42,561 bases of DNA from Corynebacterium sp. zg-331. GTDB lineage: Bacteria > Actinomycetota > Actinomycetes > Mycobacteriales > Mycobacteriaceae. Below, in pieces: positions 1 to 6,693 of the stretch. The translations under genes were made by a program, and so were the position numbers. The stretch is from assembly GCF_014267345.1 (NCBI RefSeq), contig NZ_JACMYD010000011.1:1-42561 (forward strand), written 5' to 3'. The stretch's first letter is position 1. The number at the start of each line of letters is the position of its first letter. The notes below the pieces were generated by a model. That model saw only the letters and a program-made list of their open reading frames with translations. It did not search any database and was not told the origin of the DNA.

Positions 1-557
1 AATCTTCGCTGCCTGACCTGGTCAAGCGCATGTTTGACCAGGGGCAACTTAACCGGGTCTGGATGTCTGATATTACGTATCTGCGCACTGGTGAGGGCTG
101 GTTGTATTTATGTGTTATTCGTGATGGCCATTCCCGCAGAGTCATCGGCTGGGCGATGGACCGTGTTCAAGATACTCATCTGGTCGAACGTGCCCTACGT
201 ATGGCTTACACGCTGCGCGGGGAGGTTCCAGAAGGATTGGTCTTTCATGCCGATCGGGGTACTCAATTCACCAGTGATCAGCTATGGCAGGTATGCCAAC
301 AGCTTGGGATTACTCAGTCGGTAGGGTGTACTGGCGTGTGCTTCGATAACGCGATGGCAGAGTCATTCTGGTCGACATTGAAGACCGAGTTCTATGACCG
401 GAGGAAATGGGCCACCCAAGACCAGGCCCGCAAAGCAGTAGCTCGGTGGATCGAAGTGGTCTACAACCGTCGTAGGCGGCACTCCAAGATCGGGATGATC
501 AGTCCCGTAGAGTTCGAAAACCGGATCAACGACCAACGACAACAACAAGCAGCTTAA
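1..557 (+). CDS. IS3-family transposase (OrfB, DDE integrase core), 5' partial
   Basis: The reading frame is already open at base 3, ahead of the first visible ATG at 30, so the gene continues beyond the left edge. About 184 residues are visible. It is an rve-type integrase core: the first Asp is in WMSDITYL, the second in FHADRGTQFTS, and the catalytic Glu in DNAMAESFWSTLK, followed by a basic residue, giving the D-D-E triad. The C-terminus has the usual YNRRRRHSKIG...SPVEFE signature of IS3 OrfB proteins. It cuts and joins the element ends during transposition, normally as an OrfAB frameshift fusion. An OrfA start with the same type of termini is visible at the right edge of the window. The visible part has no stop and looks intact. 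Confidence 0.9.
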   Translation, partial: SSLPDLVKRMFDQGQLNRVWMSDITYLRTGEGWLYLCVIRDGHSRRVIGWAMDRVQDTHLVERALRMAYTLRGEVPEGLVFHADRGTQFTSDQLWQVCQQLGITQSVGCTGVCFDNAMAESFWSTLKTEFYDRRKWATQDQARKAVARWIEVVYNRRRRHSKIGMISPVEFENRINDQRQQQAA

Positions 558-577
558 CCAACAGGCTGCTTAACTAC

Positions 578-600
578 GTGTCCACGATTTGCGGGCAACC
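578..600. repeat. Right terminal inverted repeat of the IS
   Basis: Read on the minus strand from 600 to 578, this begins GGTTGCCC and ends GTGGACAC. It matches 18 of 23 bases with 42436-42458 at the left end of the second IS. The outermost bases were inferred from that match rather than from an intact element. Confidence 0.75.
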
Positions 601-1080
601 CCACTGAGAGGGATCTAAACCCACCGTGGGTTCATCGAGAAGCAACAGCGAAGGATCATTGATAACACCTACGCCAATAGCCACCCGCTGCCGTTCCCCT
701 CCGCTGAGGGTACGTACCCTGCGCCGCTGAAGTTCGCCCAAATCCAGACGCTCCACCACCGCATCTACCCGGCGCGGGATCTCCCCGCGCGGCACCCCAC
801 TCAGCCAGGCGGCGTAACTGAGAAGATCTCGCACCCGTGCGAGCGCTGGCAGGCTGGGGTTCTGCGGGACGTACCCTATGCAAGAATCGCCCTCCGCAAA
901 GGTAATAACGCCCTCTTGCACCGGGAGGATACCCGCCAGGCATTTGATAAGGGTGCTCTTACCGGAGCCGTTAGGTCCCAGCAGCACGGTGACGCCGCTT
1001 CCAATCTCCCAGTCCAACCCGCAGAGAACCTCCACCTTCCGGTAATGGAAGGAGAGTCCCCTAATGCTCACACAGGTCAA
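601..1080 (-). pseudogene. ABC transporter ATP-binding protein, 3' end removed by IS insertion
   Basis: This is the N-terminal 160 residues of an ABC ATPase: Walker A GPNGSGKST (about residue 36), Q-loop YVPQNPSLP, signature LSGGERQRVA, Walker B LLLLDEPT and the D-loop GLDPSQ. The sequence then enters the IS terminus and stops at 574-576 after a few IS-encoded residues. The H-loop His and C-terminal region are missing, so ATP hydrolysis should fail. I chose the TTG at 1080 as start because AAAGGGAGA lies just upstream; a GTG at about 1071 is an alternative. It begins 15 bases after the stop of the small secreted protein gene, so the two were probably one operon, and the ATPase probably served a membrane subunit encoded beyond the IS. 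Substrate unknown. Confidence 0.8.
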
Positions 1081-1095
1081 AAGAGTCTCCCTTTG

Positions 1096-1474
1096 CTAGA
1101 GGCACGTGGTGGTGCGCGAAGACTGCCCGAAAGCTCCGCTGCTAGAGCTGAACTCCGAGTAGTACCTCCCCTTGCCATTACCGCAAGATCCGTAGACCAT
1201 GCTCACCCCTGCCATGAATCCCTTGGATCCCACAACGTCATCGGGAAAGTTATTGCGATCCTCCTTGATCCGGCCGGTACCCCACAAGCTGTTACCGCAA
1301 CCCGCCCGGCCCACCATGGCATCGTTAGCGGCATCGGGAACATCGGTGCGGATATGGCACCCTCCGGCGGCATGAGCAGACTCCACTCCAGCCACGAGCA
1401 TTCCCCCCAACCACAACCATCGCCGCAGCAGCCGCCGATACGATTGACTTGTATTTTTTGCCGATTAGCATCAT
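1096..1474 (-). pseudogene. Small secreted Cys-containing protein (possible bacteriocin-like), frameshifted in a G6 run
   Basis: Two overlapping frames together form a plausible secreted protein. The first starts at ATG 1474, with GGGGG six bases upstream, and gives a basic n-region (KKYK) and a hydrophobic stretch. The second, entered at a run of six G (1403-1408), continues with MLVAGVESAHA and then AGGCHI. Removing one G joins them into 125 residues with a near-ideal signal peptide cleaved after AHA (about residue 35), leaving a 90-residue mature protein with four Cys. The second frame has no good start of its own. Either this is a true or phase-variable frameshift, or a homopolymer sequencing error. 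The ABC ATPase 15 bases downstream suggests an exported or self-protecting peptide system. I cannot name a family; a bacteriocin role is only inference. Confidence 0.45.
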
Positions 1475-1615
1475 AAATACCCCCAAAATATGAGAAGAAT
1501 ACCCCGCTAACATTAGCAATCCATCCCTCACCCGTCCACAAAAGTGATTTACACTACTATTTCTCTATTTCACCCCACTACCCCATCCCATCCCCCTGAA
1601 GTACCCTAATACCCT

Positions 1616-3250
1616 ATGAGCACCGCCGCAGAAGCCTCCCGCCGCCGTACCTTCGCCGTGATCGCCCACCCTGACGCCGGTAAGTCCACCCTCACCGAGG
1701 CGTTGGCCCTGCACGCCCGCATGATCGCGGAGGCGGGCGCGGTACACGGCAAGGCTGGGCGCAAGGCCACCGTCTCGGACTGGATGGAGATGGAAAAGGA
1801 TCGCGGCATCTCGATCGCCTCCTCTGCTCTGCAATTCGAGTACGCCCCGGACGGCCACGAGGGCAAGCCGTACATGATCAACCTGGTGGATACCCCCGGC
1901 CACGCCGATTTTTCCGAAGACACCTACCGGGTGCTCATGGCCGTGGACGCCGCCGTGATGCTCATCGACGCCGCCAAGGGCCTCGAGCCGCAGACCCTCC
2001 AACTGTTCCGGGTGTGCAAGGCTCGCGGTCTGCCCATCATCACGGTCATCAACAAGTGGGATCGCGTAGGGCGCTCCCCGCTGGAGCTAGTGGACGAGAT
2101 CGTCTCCGAGATCGGCCTGCAACCCACGCCGCTATTTTGGCCGGTGGGCGAGGCCGGGGACTTCCGGGGGCTGGCCCGGGTGGTCGAGTCCGGCGAGGTC
2201 AGCGAGTACATCCGCTTCACCCGCACCGCGGGCGGGGCGAGCATCGCCCCGGAGGAGCACTTTAGCCCCGAGGACGCCGCGGCGCGCGAGGGCGAGGCTT
2301 GGGACACCGCCCAGGAGGAGGCCGAGCTGCTGGCTGCGGACGGCGCCCTGCACGATCAGGAGCTGTTCGAAAATTGCGAGACCTCCCCGCTGATCTTCGC
2401 CTCCGCCATGCTGAACTTCGGCGTGCATCAGATCCTCGATACCCTCTGTGCCCTGGCCCCGGCCCCCCGCGCGCGGCGCGGCGACGAGCGAGCGGTGGCG
2501 GCGTCGGCAAGCGCGATGGACGCCCGCCGCGAAGTCTCCGATGCATTCTCCGGGGTGGTGTTCAAGGTACAGGCGGGCATGGATCGCCAGCACCGCGACA
2601 CGCTGGCGTTCATGCGGGTGGTCTCCGGGGAGTTCGAGCGAGGCATGCAGGTCACCCACGCGCAGTCCGGACGGTCCTTTTCCACCAAGTACGCGCTCAC
2701 GGTCTTTGGCCGTTCCCGCGAGACGGTGGAAACGGCCTTTCCCGGCGACATCGTGGGTCTGGTCAATGCCGGGGCGCTGGCACCGGGAGACACGATCTTT
2801 GCCGGGCGCAAGGTGCAGTACCCGCCCATGCCGCAGTTCGCCCCCGAGCACTTCCGCACCCTGCGGGCGAAGTCCCTGGGCAAGTACAAGCAGTTCCGCA
2901 AGGCCCTCGATCAGCTCACCGCCGAGGGCGTTGTGCAGATCCTGCGCAACGACGCCCGCGGCGACGCCGCCCCCGTGATGGCGGCGGTGGGCCCCATGCA
3001 GTTCGAGGTGATGCAGGCGCGGATGCTCAACGAGTACGGGGTGGAGACGCAGGCCGATCCGGTGCCCTACAAGGTGGCCCGCCGCACGGATGCGGATTCC
3101 GCCCCCGGCCTGGGCCGCCAGCGCGGGGTGGAGATTTTTACCCGCGCGGACGGGGAGCTGGTGGCGCTCTTTGGCGATAAGTGGAAGCTGGCCTTCGTCC
3201 AGCGCGAGCACCCGGAGTTCACCCTGGAGCCGATGGTGGCGGACGATTAA
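1616..3250 (+). CDS. prfC: Peptide chain release factor 3
   Basis: RF3 is a translational GTPase that removes RF1/RF2 from the ribosome after peptide release. All G motifs are visible: G1 AHPDAGKST (about residue 18), G2 in DRGISI, G3 DTPGHADF, and G4 NKWD where NKLD is more usual. The C-terminal part keeps RF3-like blocks such as FQAP-equivalent MPQFAPEHF, and GPMQFEVMQARM. The 544-residue length fits the family (about 530). No Shine-Dalgarno is present. A TACCCT hexamer lies 8 bases before the ATG, suggesting a leaderless mRNA. The next gene starts 2 bases after the stop and is probably cotranscribed. An EF-G identity is unlikely because the EF-G C-terminal domains are absent. Confidence 0.95.
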   Translation: MSTAAEASRRRTFAVIAHPDAGKSTLTEALALHARMIAEAGAVHGKAGRKATVSDWMEMEKDRGISIASSALQFEYAPDGHEGKPYMINLVDTPGHADFSEDTYRVLMAVDAAVMLIDAAKGLEPQTLQLFRVCKARGLPIITVINKWDRVGRSPLELVDEIVSEIGLQPTPLFWPVGEAGDFRGLARVVESGEVSEYIRFTRTAGGASIAPEEHFSPEDAAAREGEAWDTAQEEAELLAADGALHDQELFENCETSPLIFASAMLNFGVHQILDTLCALAPAPRARRGDERAVAASASAMDARREVSDAFSGVVFKVQAGMDRQHRDTLAFMRVVSGEFERGMQVTHAQSGRSFSTKYALTVFGRSRETVETAFPGDIVGLVNAGALAPGDTIFAGRKVQYPPMPQFAPEHFRTLRAKSLGKYKQFRKALDQLTAEGVVQILRNDARGDAAPVMAAVGPMQFEVMQARMLNEYGVETQADPVPYKVARRTDADSAPGLGRQRGVEIFTRADGELVALFGDKWKLAFVQREHPEFTLEPMVADD

Positions 3251-3252
3251 TC

Positions 3253-3627
3253 ATGCGGTGGCTTCGCCCGCGCCGCCCTGCGCCCGCCCTCCCGCGACCG
3301 CCAAGCGCCGCCACTGAGGTAGCGGTGGCCCGCCTGCATGTGCACACCGCGGAATCGCTGGTGATCATCACCGCCTCCCCGGAGGCCCTGGCGGGTCTCC
3401 AAGCGGGCCTGAGCGGGTCCTTGGAGCGCACGGCGGTGCGCCTGCGCAGCGGGACGGCACGCCCGGTCACGATCTTTTCCGGCACCACCAGCCCGACCCT
3501 CGACCCGGACGAGGGCTGGCTGATTGCACTTCCGCCGCAGGCCCGGGATTTTCTCCTCTCCCTTGCCCCCGGGCAAACCGGGGCGTGGGAGTTGCCCGGC
3601 ATCAACGTCGGCTTCGTCCTGGAATAG
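3253..3627 (+). CDS. Hypothetical protein, 124 aa
   Basis: I do not recognise this family. The gene starts with an ATG two bases after the prfC stop, in a different frame, suggesting translational coupling. The first 20 residues are Arg/Pro-rich (MRWLRPRRPAPALPRPP). From about residue 25 the protein looks like a small folded alpha/beta domain (VAVARLHVHTAESLVIITAS, later GWLIALPPQARDFLLSL) ending in GINVGFVLE. No membrane segment, signal peptide or Cys motif is visible. A start further downstream is possible, since the basic Pro-rich head looks poorly conserved. It converges on the CAP-domain gene, with a hairpin terminator between them. Confidence 0.6.
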   Translation: MRWLRPRRPAPALPRPPSAATEVAVARLHVHTAESLVIITASPEALAGLQAGLSGSLERTAVRLRSGTARPVTIFSGTTSPTLDPDEGWLIALPPQARDFLLSLAPGQTGAWELPGINVGFVLE

Positions 3628-3635
3628 GGCGCACG

Positions 3636-3669
3636 CAAAAAGGGGCCTCCCGGTTCCCCGGGAAGCCCC
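3636..3669 (-). terminator. Rho-independent terminator
   Basis: A 12-base-pair stem with one mismatch (3642-3653 with 3658-3669, loop TTCC) is followed, on the minus strand, by TTTTT. The U-run side shows it mainly ends the minus-strand CAP-domain gene. It probably also stops prfC-operon transcripts from the other side, although that side lacks a U-run. Confidence 0.8.
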
Positions 3670-3696
3670 TCATGGGCTATTGCTAATGGAGGATTA

Positions 3697-4182
3697 TTAT
3701 TCCTCGAAACGCTGCACCACGTACGAGCCGTCCTCGGCCTGGGCCACGCCAATGCCGATCTTGTGCAGCTCGGGGTCGAGCAGAATCTCGCGCGCGCCCG
3801 GGTTCTCCAGCCAGACGTTGAGCACGTCCTCGGCGGTGGGGACCTCGGCGAACCAGGCTACGTTTTCCATCTCGGCGTCGGCCGCATGGCCCACCACGCC
3901 GTTGTCGCGCATCTCCTCGGCCCACTGCTGGGCGTTCCATCCGAGGAAGGAATCGTAGCGCAAGGCCTCGATACCGCGCTCCGTGCGGTAGGTGTTCGTC
4001 AGGTCAAAAATCCGCTCCGCCAGAGCGGACGGGGACACCCGCTCGCTGGACTGGTGCGCATCGTACGCCGAGGCCTCCTCGGCGGTGGCTACGGCGGTAC
4101 CGCTCAAGGCGGCAGCCAGCGCGATCGCGCTGGCCAGACCCTTGGCAACATAGCTCTTGGTCATGGTCACAACCCCTTTCAT
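3697..4182 (-). CDS. Secreted CAP-domain (SCP/PR1-like) protein
   Basis: This is a small exported protein of the CAP superfamily. A signal peptide (KSYVAKGLASAIALAAALSGTAVATA) precedes a compact CAP domain: FDLTNTYRTERGIEALRYDSFLGWNAQQWAEEM, then GHAADAEMENVAW (the G-H and E-N-V blocks of CAP proteins), then VLNVWLENPGAREILLDPELHKIGIGVA. In CAP families His and Glu line a shared cavity; enzymatic function is uncertain in bacteria. At 161 residues it is short, close to a minimal CAP domain. Two starts are credible: ATG 4182 (preceded by GGGAGG) and ATG 4164 (preceded by AAAGGGG). It is monocistronic and ends at the hairpin downstream. Confidence 0.85.
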   Translation of the reverse strand: MKGVVTMTKSYVAKGLASAIALAAALSGTAVATAEEASAYDAHQSSERVSPSALAERIFDLTNTYRTERGIEALRYDSFLGWNAQQWAEEMRDNGVVGHAADAEMENVAWFAEVPTAEDVLNVWLENPGAREILLDPELHKIGIGVAQAEDGSYVVQRFEE

Positions 4183-4297
4183 TGGACTCCCTCCCCTACT
4201 TTATAGGGCGAGGCTGGCGCTCGCCATTTTTCATATAGCAGCACACCCGCACAGCCAAGGAAAGTCATACCACATATTTCCCAACTCTATGACGGGC

Positions 4298-4333
4298 TTC
4301 ACCAAACCGCGATCCGCCGCTACACTGTCCCCA
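4298..4333 (+). promoter_or_regulatory. Predicted promoter of the pxpA operon
   Basis: TTCACC at 4298-4303 and TACACT at 4321-4326 are separated by 17 bases, a standard sigma-A spacing, putting the transcription start near 4333. The palindromic operator follows about 8 bases downstream, so a bound repressor would block elongation or open-complex exit. Prediction from sequence only. Confidence 0.5.
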
Positions 4334-4340
4334 CGGAATT

Positions 4341-4353
4341 ATTGTTGAACAAT
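4341..4353. promoter_or_regulatory. GntR/FadR-type operator upstream of pxpA
   Basis: ATTGTTGAACAAT is a perfect 13-base palindrome around a central G. Its core TTGTTGAACAA fits the TNGTNNNACNA pattern known for FadR-subfamily GntR regulators. The core recurs at 10315-10325 upstream of the NRAMP-like gene, and a GntR gene lies in the same cluster. It sits between the predicted transcription start and the GGAGGAGGG ribosome binding site of pxpA. Confidence 0.7.
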
Positions 4354-4372
4354 CAGGAGGAGGGTAGGGCCC

Positions 4373-5143
4373 GTGCCCCACATCGATCTCAACGCCGACC
4401 TCGGGGAAACCACCGCAGGCAACCCCGTGGCCGATGACTCCGCCATGATCCCTCTGATCTCCAGCGCCAACGTAGCCTGCGGTTTTCACGCCGGCGACCC
4501 GCACTCCATCGCCGACACCGTGCGCCGCGCCGCCCGGGAGGGCGTGACCATAGGCGCGCACGTGGGATACCGCGATGCCCCCGGCTTCGGCCGCCGCTTC
4601 ATCGACTACGCCCCCGTGGAGCTGGCCGACGAGGTGCTCTACCAGATCGGGGCGCTGGCCGCCCTGGCGGCGGCGCACGGAACCAAAGTCTCCTATGTGA
4701 AACCGCACGGGGCGCTCTACAACGCCATCGTCCACCACCGGGATCAGGCCCGGGCCGTCATCGACGGCGTGCGCGCCTTCGGCGACCTGCCGCTGATGCT
4801 GCTGCCCGGGGGCGTGGCCGTGGAACTTGCCGAGGGCCGGGGCATGACCGTGATCCGCGAAGCCTTCGCCGATCGCGGTTACCTCCCCGATGGCACACTG
4901 CTGAGCCGCCGAGAACCGGGCGCGGTGCTCCACGACGCCAAAGAGGTGCTGGCGCGCGTGCGCCAGGTGGCCACCAGCGGCAGCATCACGGCCATCGACG
5001 GCACGGTGGTGCCGGTGGACGCGCAATCGGTATGCGTGCACGGCGACTCCCCCGGCGCGGTGGAGCTGACCCGGACGATCGTGGACGGCCTGCGCACGGA
5101 CGGCGTGACGATCCGCAGCACCATCCCGGGGGAGCGCGCGTGA
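4373..5143 (+). CDS. pxpA: 5-oxoprolinase subunit PxpA (LamB/YcsF family)
   Basis: PxpA, with PxpB and PxpC, hydrolyses 5-oxoproline (pyroglutamate) to glutamate in an ATP-dependent reaction. The 256-residue length matches the family. The start of the fold is the LamB/YcsF signature DLNADLGE, followed by SANVACGFHAGDP, IGAHVGYRD, YVKPHGALYN and EAFADRGYLPDGTLLSR. These blocks contribute the conserved Asp/His residues of the active site. The GTG start at 4373 is supported by GGAGGAGGG eight bases upstream. Its stop overlaps the start of the PxpB-PxpC fusion (GTGA), indicating translational coupling. Expression is probably controlled by the GntR-type palindrome in the leader. Confidence 0.95.
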   Translation: MPHIDLNADLGETTAGNPVADDSAMIPLISSANVACGFHAGDPHSIADTVRRAAREGVTIGAHVGYRDAPGFGRRFIDYAPVELADEVLYQIGALAALAAAHGTKVSYVKPHGALYNAIVHHRDQARAVIDGVRAFGDLPLMLLPGGVAVELAEGRGMTVIREAFADRGYLPDGTLLSRREPGAVLHDAKEVLARVRQVATSGSITAIDGTVVPVDAQSVCVHGDSPGAVELTRTIVDGLRTDGVTIRSTIPGERA

Positions 5144-6693
5144 GCCCCACCTATCACCGCGTGGGCACCCGCGCCCTCCTCGTGGAGCTCGGCGACCTCG
5201 ACCTCGCCCTGCGCTGGCACGCTCACCTGTCCCACCACCCGGTGCCGGGCCAGGTGGATCTGATCGCCGCGGCCACCACGGTGTTGCTGGTCACCGACTC
5301 CCCAAGCCATGCCCGCCAGGCCGAATCCCTGTTGCCCCGCCTGCGCCCGGAGTCCGCCTCCGCACAGGCGACCCGCGAGGTCGAGGTGGCGGTGGTCTAC
5401 GACGGCCCCGACCTCGCGGACACCGCCAAACTGCTGGGCATCTCCACCGAGGAACTCATCGCCTGGCACACCGGCACCGCATGGCGGGCGACCTTCGGGG
5501 GCTTTGCCCCCGGCTTTACCTACTGCGTGCCGCACGATCGCGCCCGGGCCCGGCGCGTACCACGGCTGGATAGCCCGCGCACCCGGGTTCCCCACGGCGC
5601 GGTGGGGCTGGCGGATTCCTTCTCCGCGGTCTATCCCCGCACCTCGCCGGGCGGCTGGCGGCTCCTCGGGCACTCCCCCACCCCCATGTGGGACGCCACC
5701 GCCACCCCGCCCGCGGCGATCCGCCCCGGCGACACGGTGCGCTACCGCGCGGTGCGCGAGTCCATCGAGGTCTCCCCGCTCGCCACCCCGCCCATCGCCG
5801 GAAGGCACCTGCCCACGCTGCGCCTAACCGAACCCGGCCTGCTCAGCCTCATCCAGGATCGCGGACGCGGCGGCCACGGGGATCTGGGGGTGACCGGCTC
5901 CGGGGCCGCCGACCGCGCCAGCGCCTACGCCGCCAACTCCGCGGTGGGCAACCCCGCCGACTGCGCGGTGATCGAGAACATCGGGGGGCTTCGCGCAACG
6001 GCGCTCATCGACGCCACCGTGGCCGTCACCGGCGCCCAGGCGGAGCTCACCATCAACGGCCGCCCGGTACCCCTGGGGGTGCCTCGGCTACTGACCGCCG
6101 GTTCCACCCTGGTCCTGGGTCCGGCCACCGTCGGTCAGCGCTCCTACCTCGCGGTGCGCGGAGGCCTGGCCGCCGCGCAGGTGCTGGGCTCGCGCTCGAC
6201 CGACGTTCTCTCAGGCCTAGGCCCCGCCGCGCTCCAGACCGGGGAGGTACTGCGGGTGCACCCCCACCGGGGCGAACGTGCGGCTCGGATCGTGGTCAAT
6301 CCGCTGCGCGTTCGCCCCGGCGAGGCGGCCGTGCTGCGGTGCGTGCCCGGGCCGCGCGAGGCCTGGTTCGAGGGCGGGCTTCGTTCGCTGGTGGACCGAG
6401 AATGGGTGGTGACCCCGCAGTCCAATCGCGTTGGCCTGCGCCTGAGGGGGCAGCCTCTGCGGCGCGCCCGCGAGGGCGAGCTGCCCAGCGAGGGCATGGT
6501 GGCCGGGTGCATTCAGGTCCCGCCCCAGGGCACCCCCGTGGTGTTCCTCCGCGATCACCCCGTCACCGGCGGCTACCCGGTGATCGCCACCGTGATTCCC
6601 GAAGACCTCGACCTCGCCGCCCAATTGCCCGCCGGCGCCACGGTGCGCTTCGCGGAGTACCAACCCGGATCAAGGAGCACAGCACATGAGTGA
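5140..6693 (+). CDS. pxpBC: 5-oxoprolinase PxpB-PxpC fusion (allophanate hydrolase-like AHS1-AHS2)
   Basis: This 517-residue protein joins two normally separate subunits. Residues about 1-210 are PxpB (KipI/AHS1): FGGFAPGFTYC, LDSPRTRVPHGAVGLADSFSAVYPRTSPGGWRLLGHSP. Residues about 225-515 are PxpC (KipA/AHS2): LLSLIQDRGRGGHGDLGVTGSGAADRASA, GQRSYLAVRGGL, LRCVPGPREAWF and DHPVTGGYPVIA. The same two domains form the carboxyltransferase part of urea carboxylase, in the order AHS2-AHS1. The GTG start overlaps the pxpA stop, and the 3' end overlaps the biotin carboxylase gene by 8 bases, so the proteins are likely made together. The fusion appears intact. Confidence 0.93.
   Translation: MSPTYHRVGTRALLVELGDLDLALRWHAHLSHHPVPGQVDLIAAATTVLLVTDSPSHARQAESLLPRLRPESASAQATREVEVAVVYDGPDLADTAKLLGISTEELIAWHTGTAWRATFGGFAPGFTYCVPHDRARARRVPRLDSPRTRVPHGAVGLADSFSAVYPRTSPGGWRLLGHSPTPMWDATATPPAAIRPGDTVRYRAVRESIEVSPLATPPIAGRHLPTLRLTEPGLLSLIQDRGRGGHGDLGVTGSGAADRASAYAANSAVGNPADCAVIENIGGLRATALIDATVAVTGAQAELTINGRPVPLGVPRLLTAGSTLVLGPATVGQRSYLAVRGGLAAAQVLGSRSTDVLSGLGPAALQTGEVLRVHPHRGERAARIVVNPLRVRPGEAAVLRCVPGPREAWFEGGLRSLVDREWVVTPQSNRVGLRLRGQPLRRAREGELPSEGMVAGCIQVPPQGTPVVFLRDHPVTGGYPVIATVIPEDLDLAAQLPAGATVRFAEYQPGSRSTAHE

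Larger units (their letters stand above)
1..600 (+). mobile_element. IS3-family insertion sequence, right (3') part
   Basis: This is the 3' portion of an IS3-family element whose left part lies before the window. It contains the C-terminal catalytic half of the transposase (to 557) and a terminal inverted repeat at 578-600. The outer end of that repeat, read inward, is GGTTGCCC, and it ends in GTGGACAC. The same two 8-base blocks, 7 bases apart, start another IS at 42436, which is how the boundary near 600 was set. The element sits inside an ABC ATPase gene on the minus strand and removed its 3' end. Target duplication cannot be checked because the other flank is outside the window. Confidence 0.85.

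Noticed and set aside
2132..3211. 359-codon frame antisense to prfC
   Set aside because: prfC has all GTPase motifs and a better start; the antisense product is a shadow.
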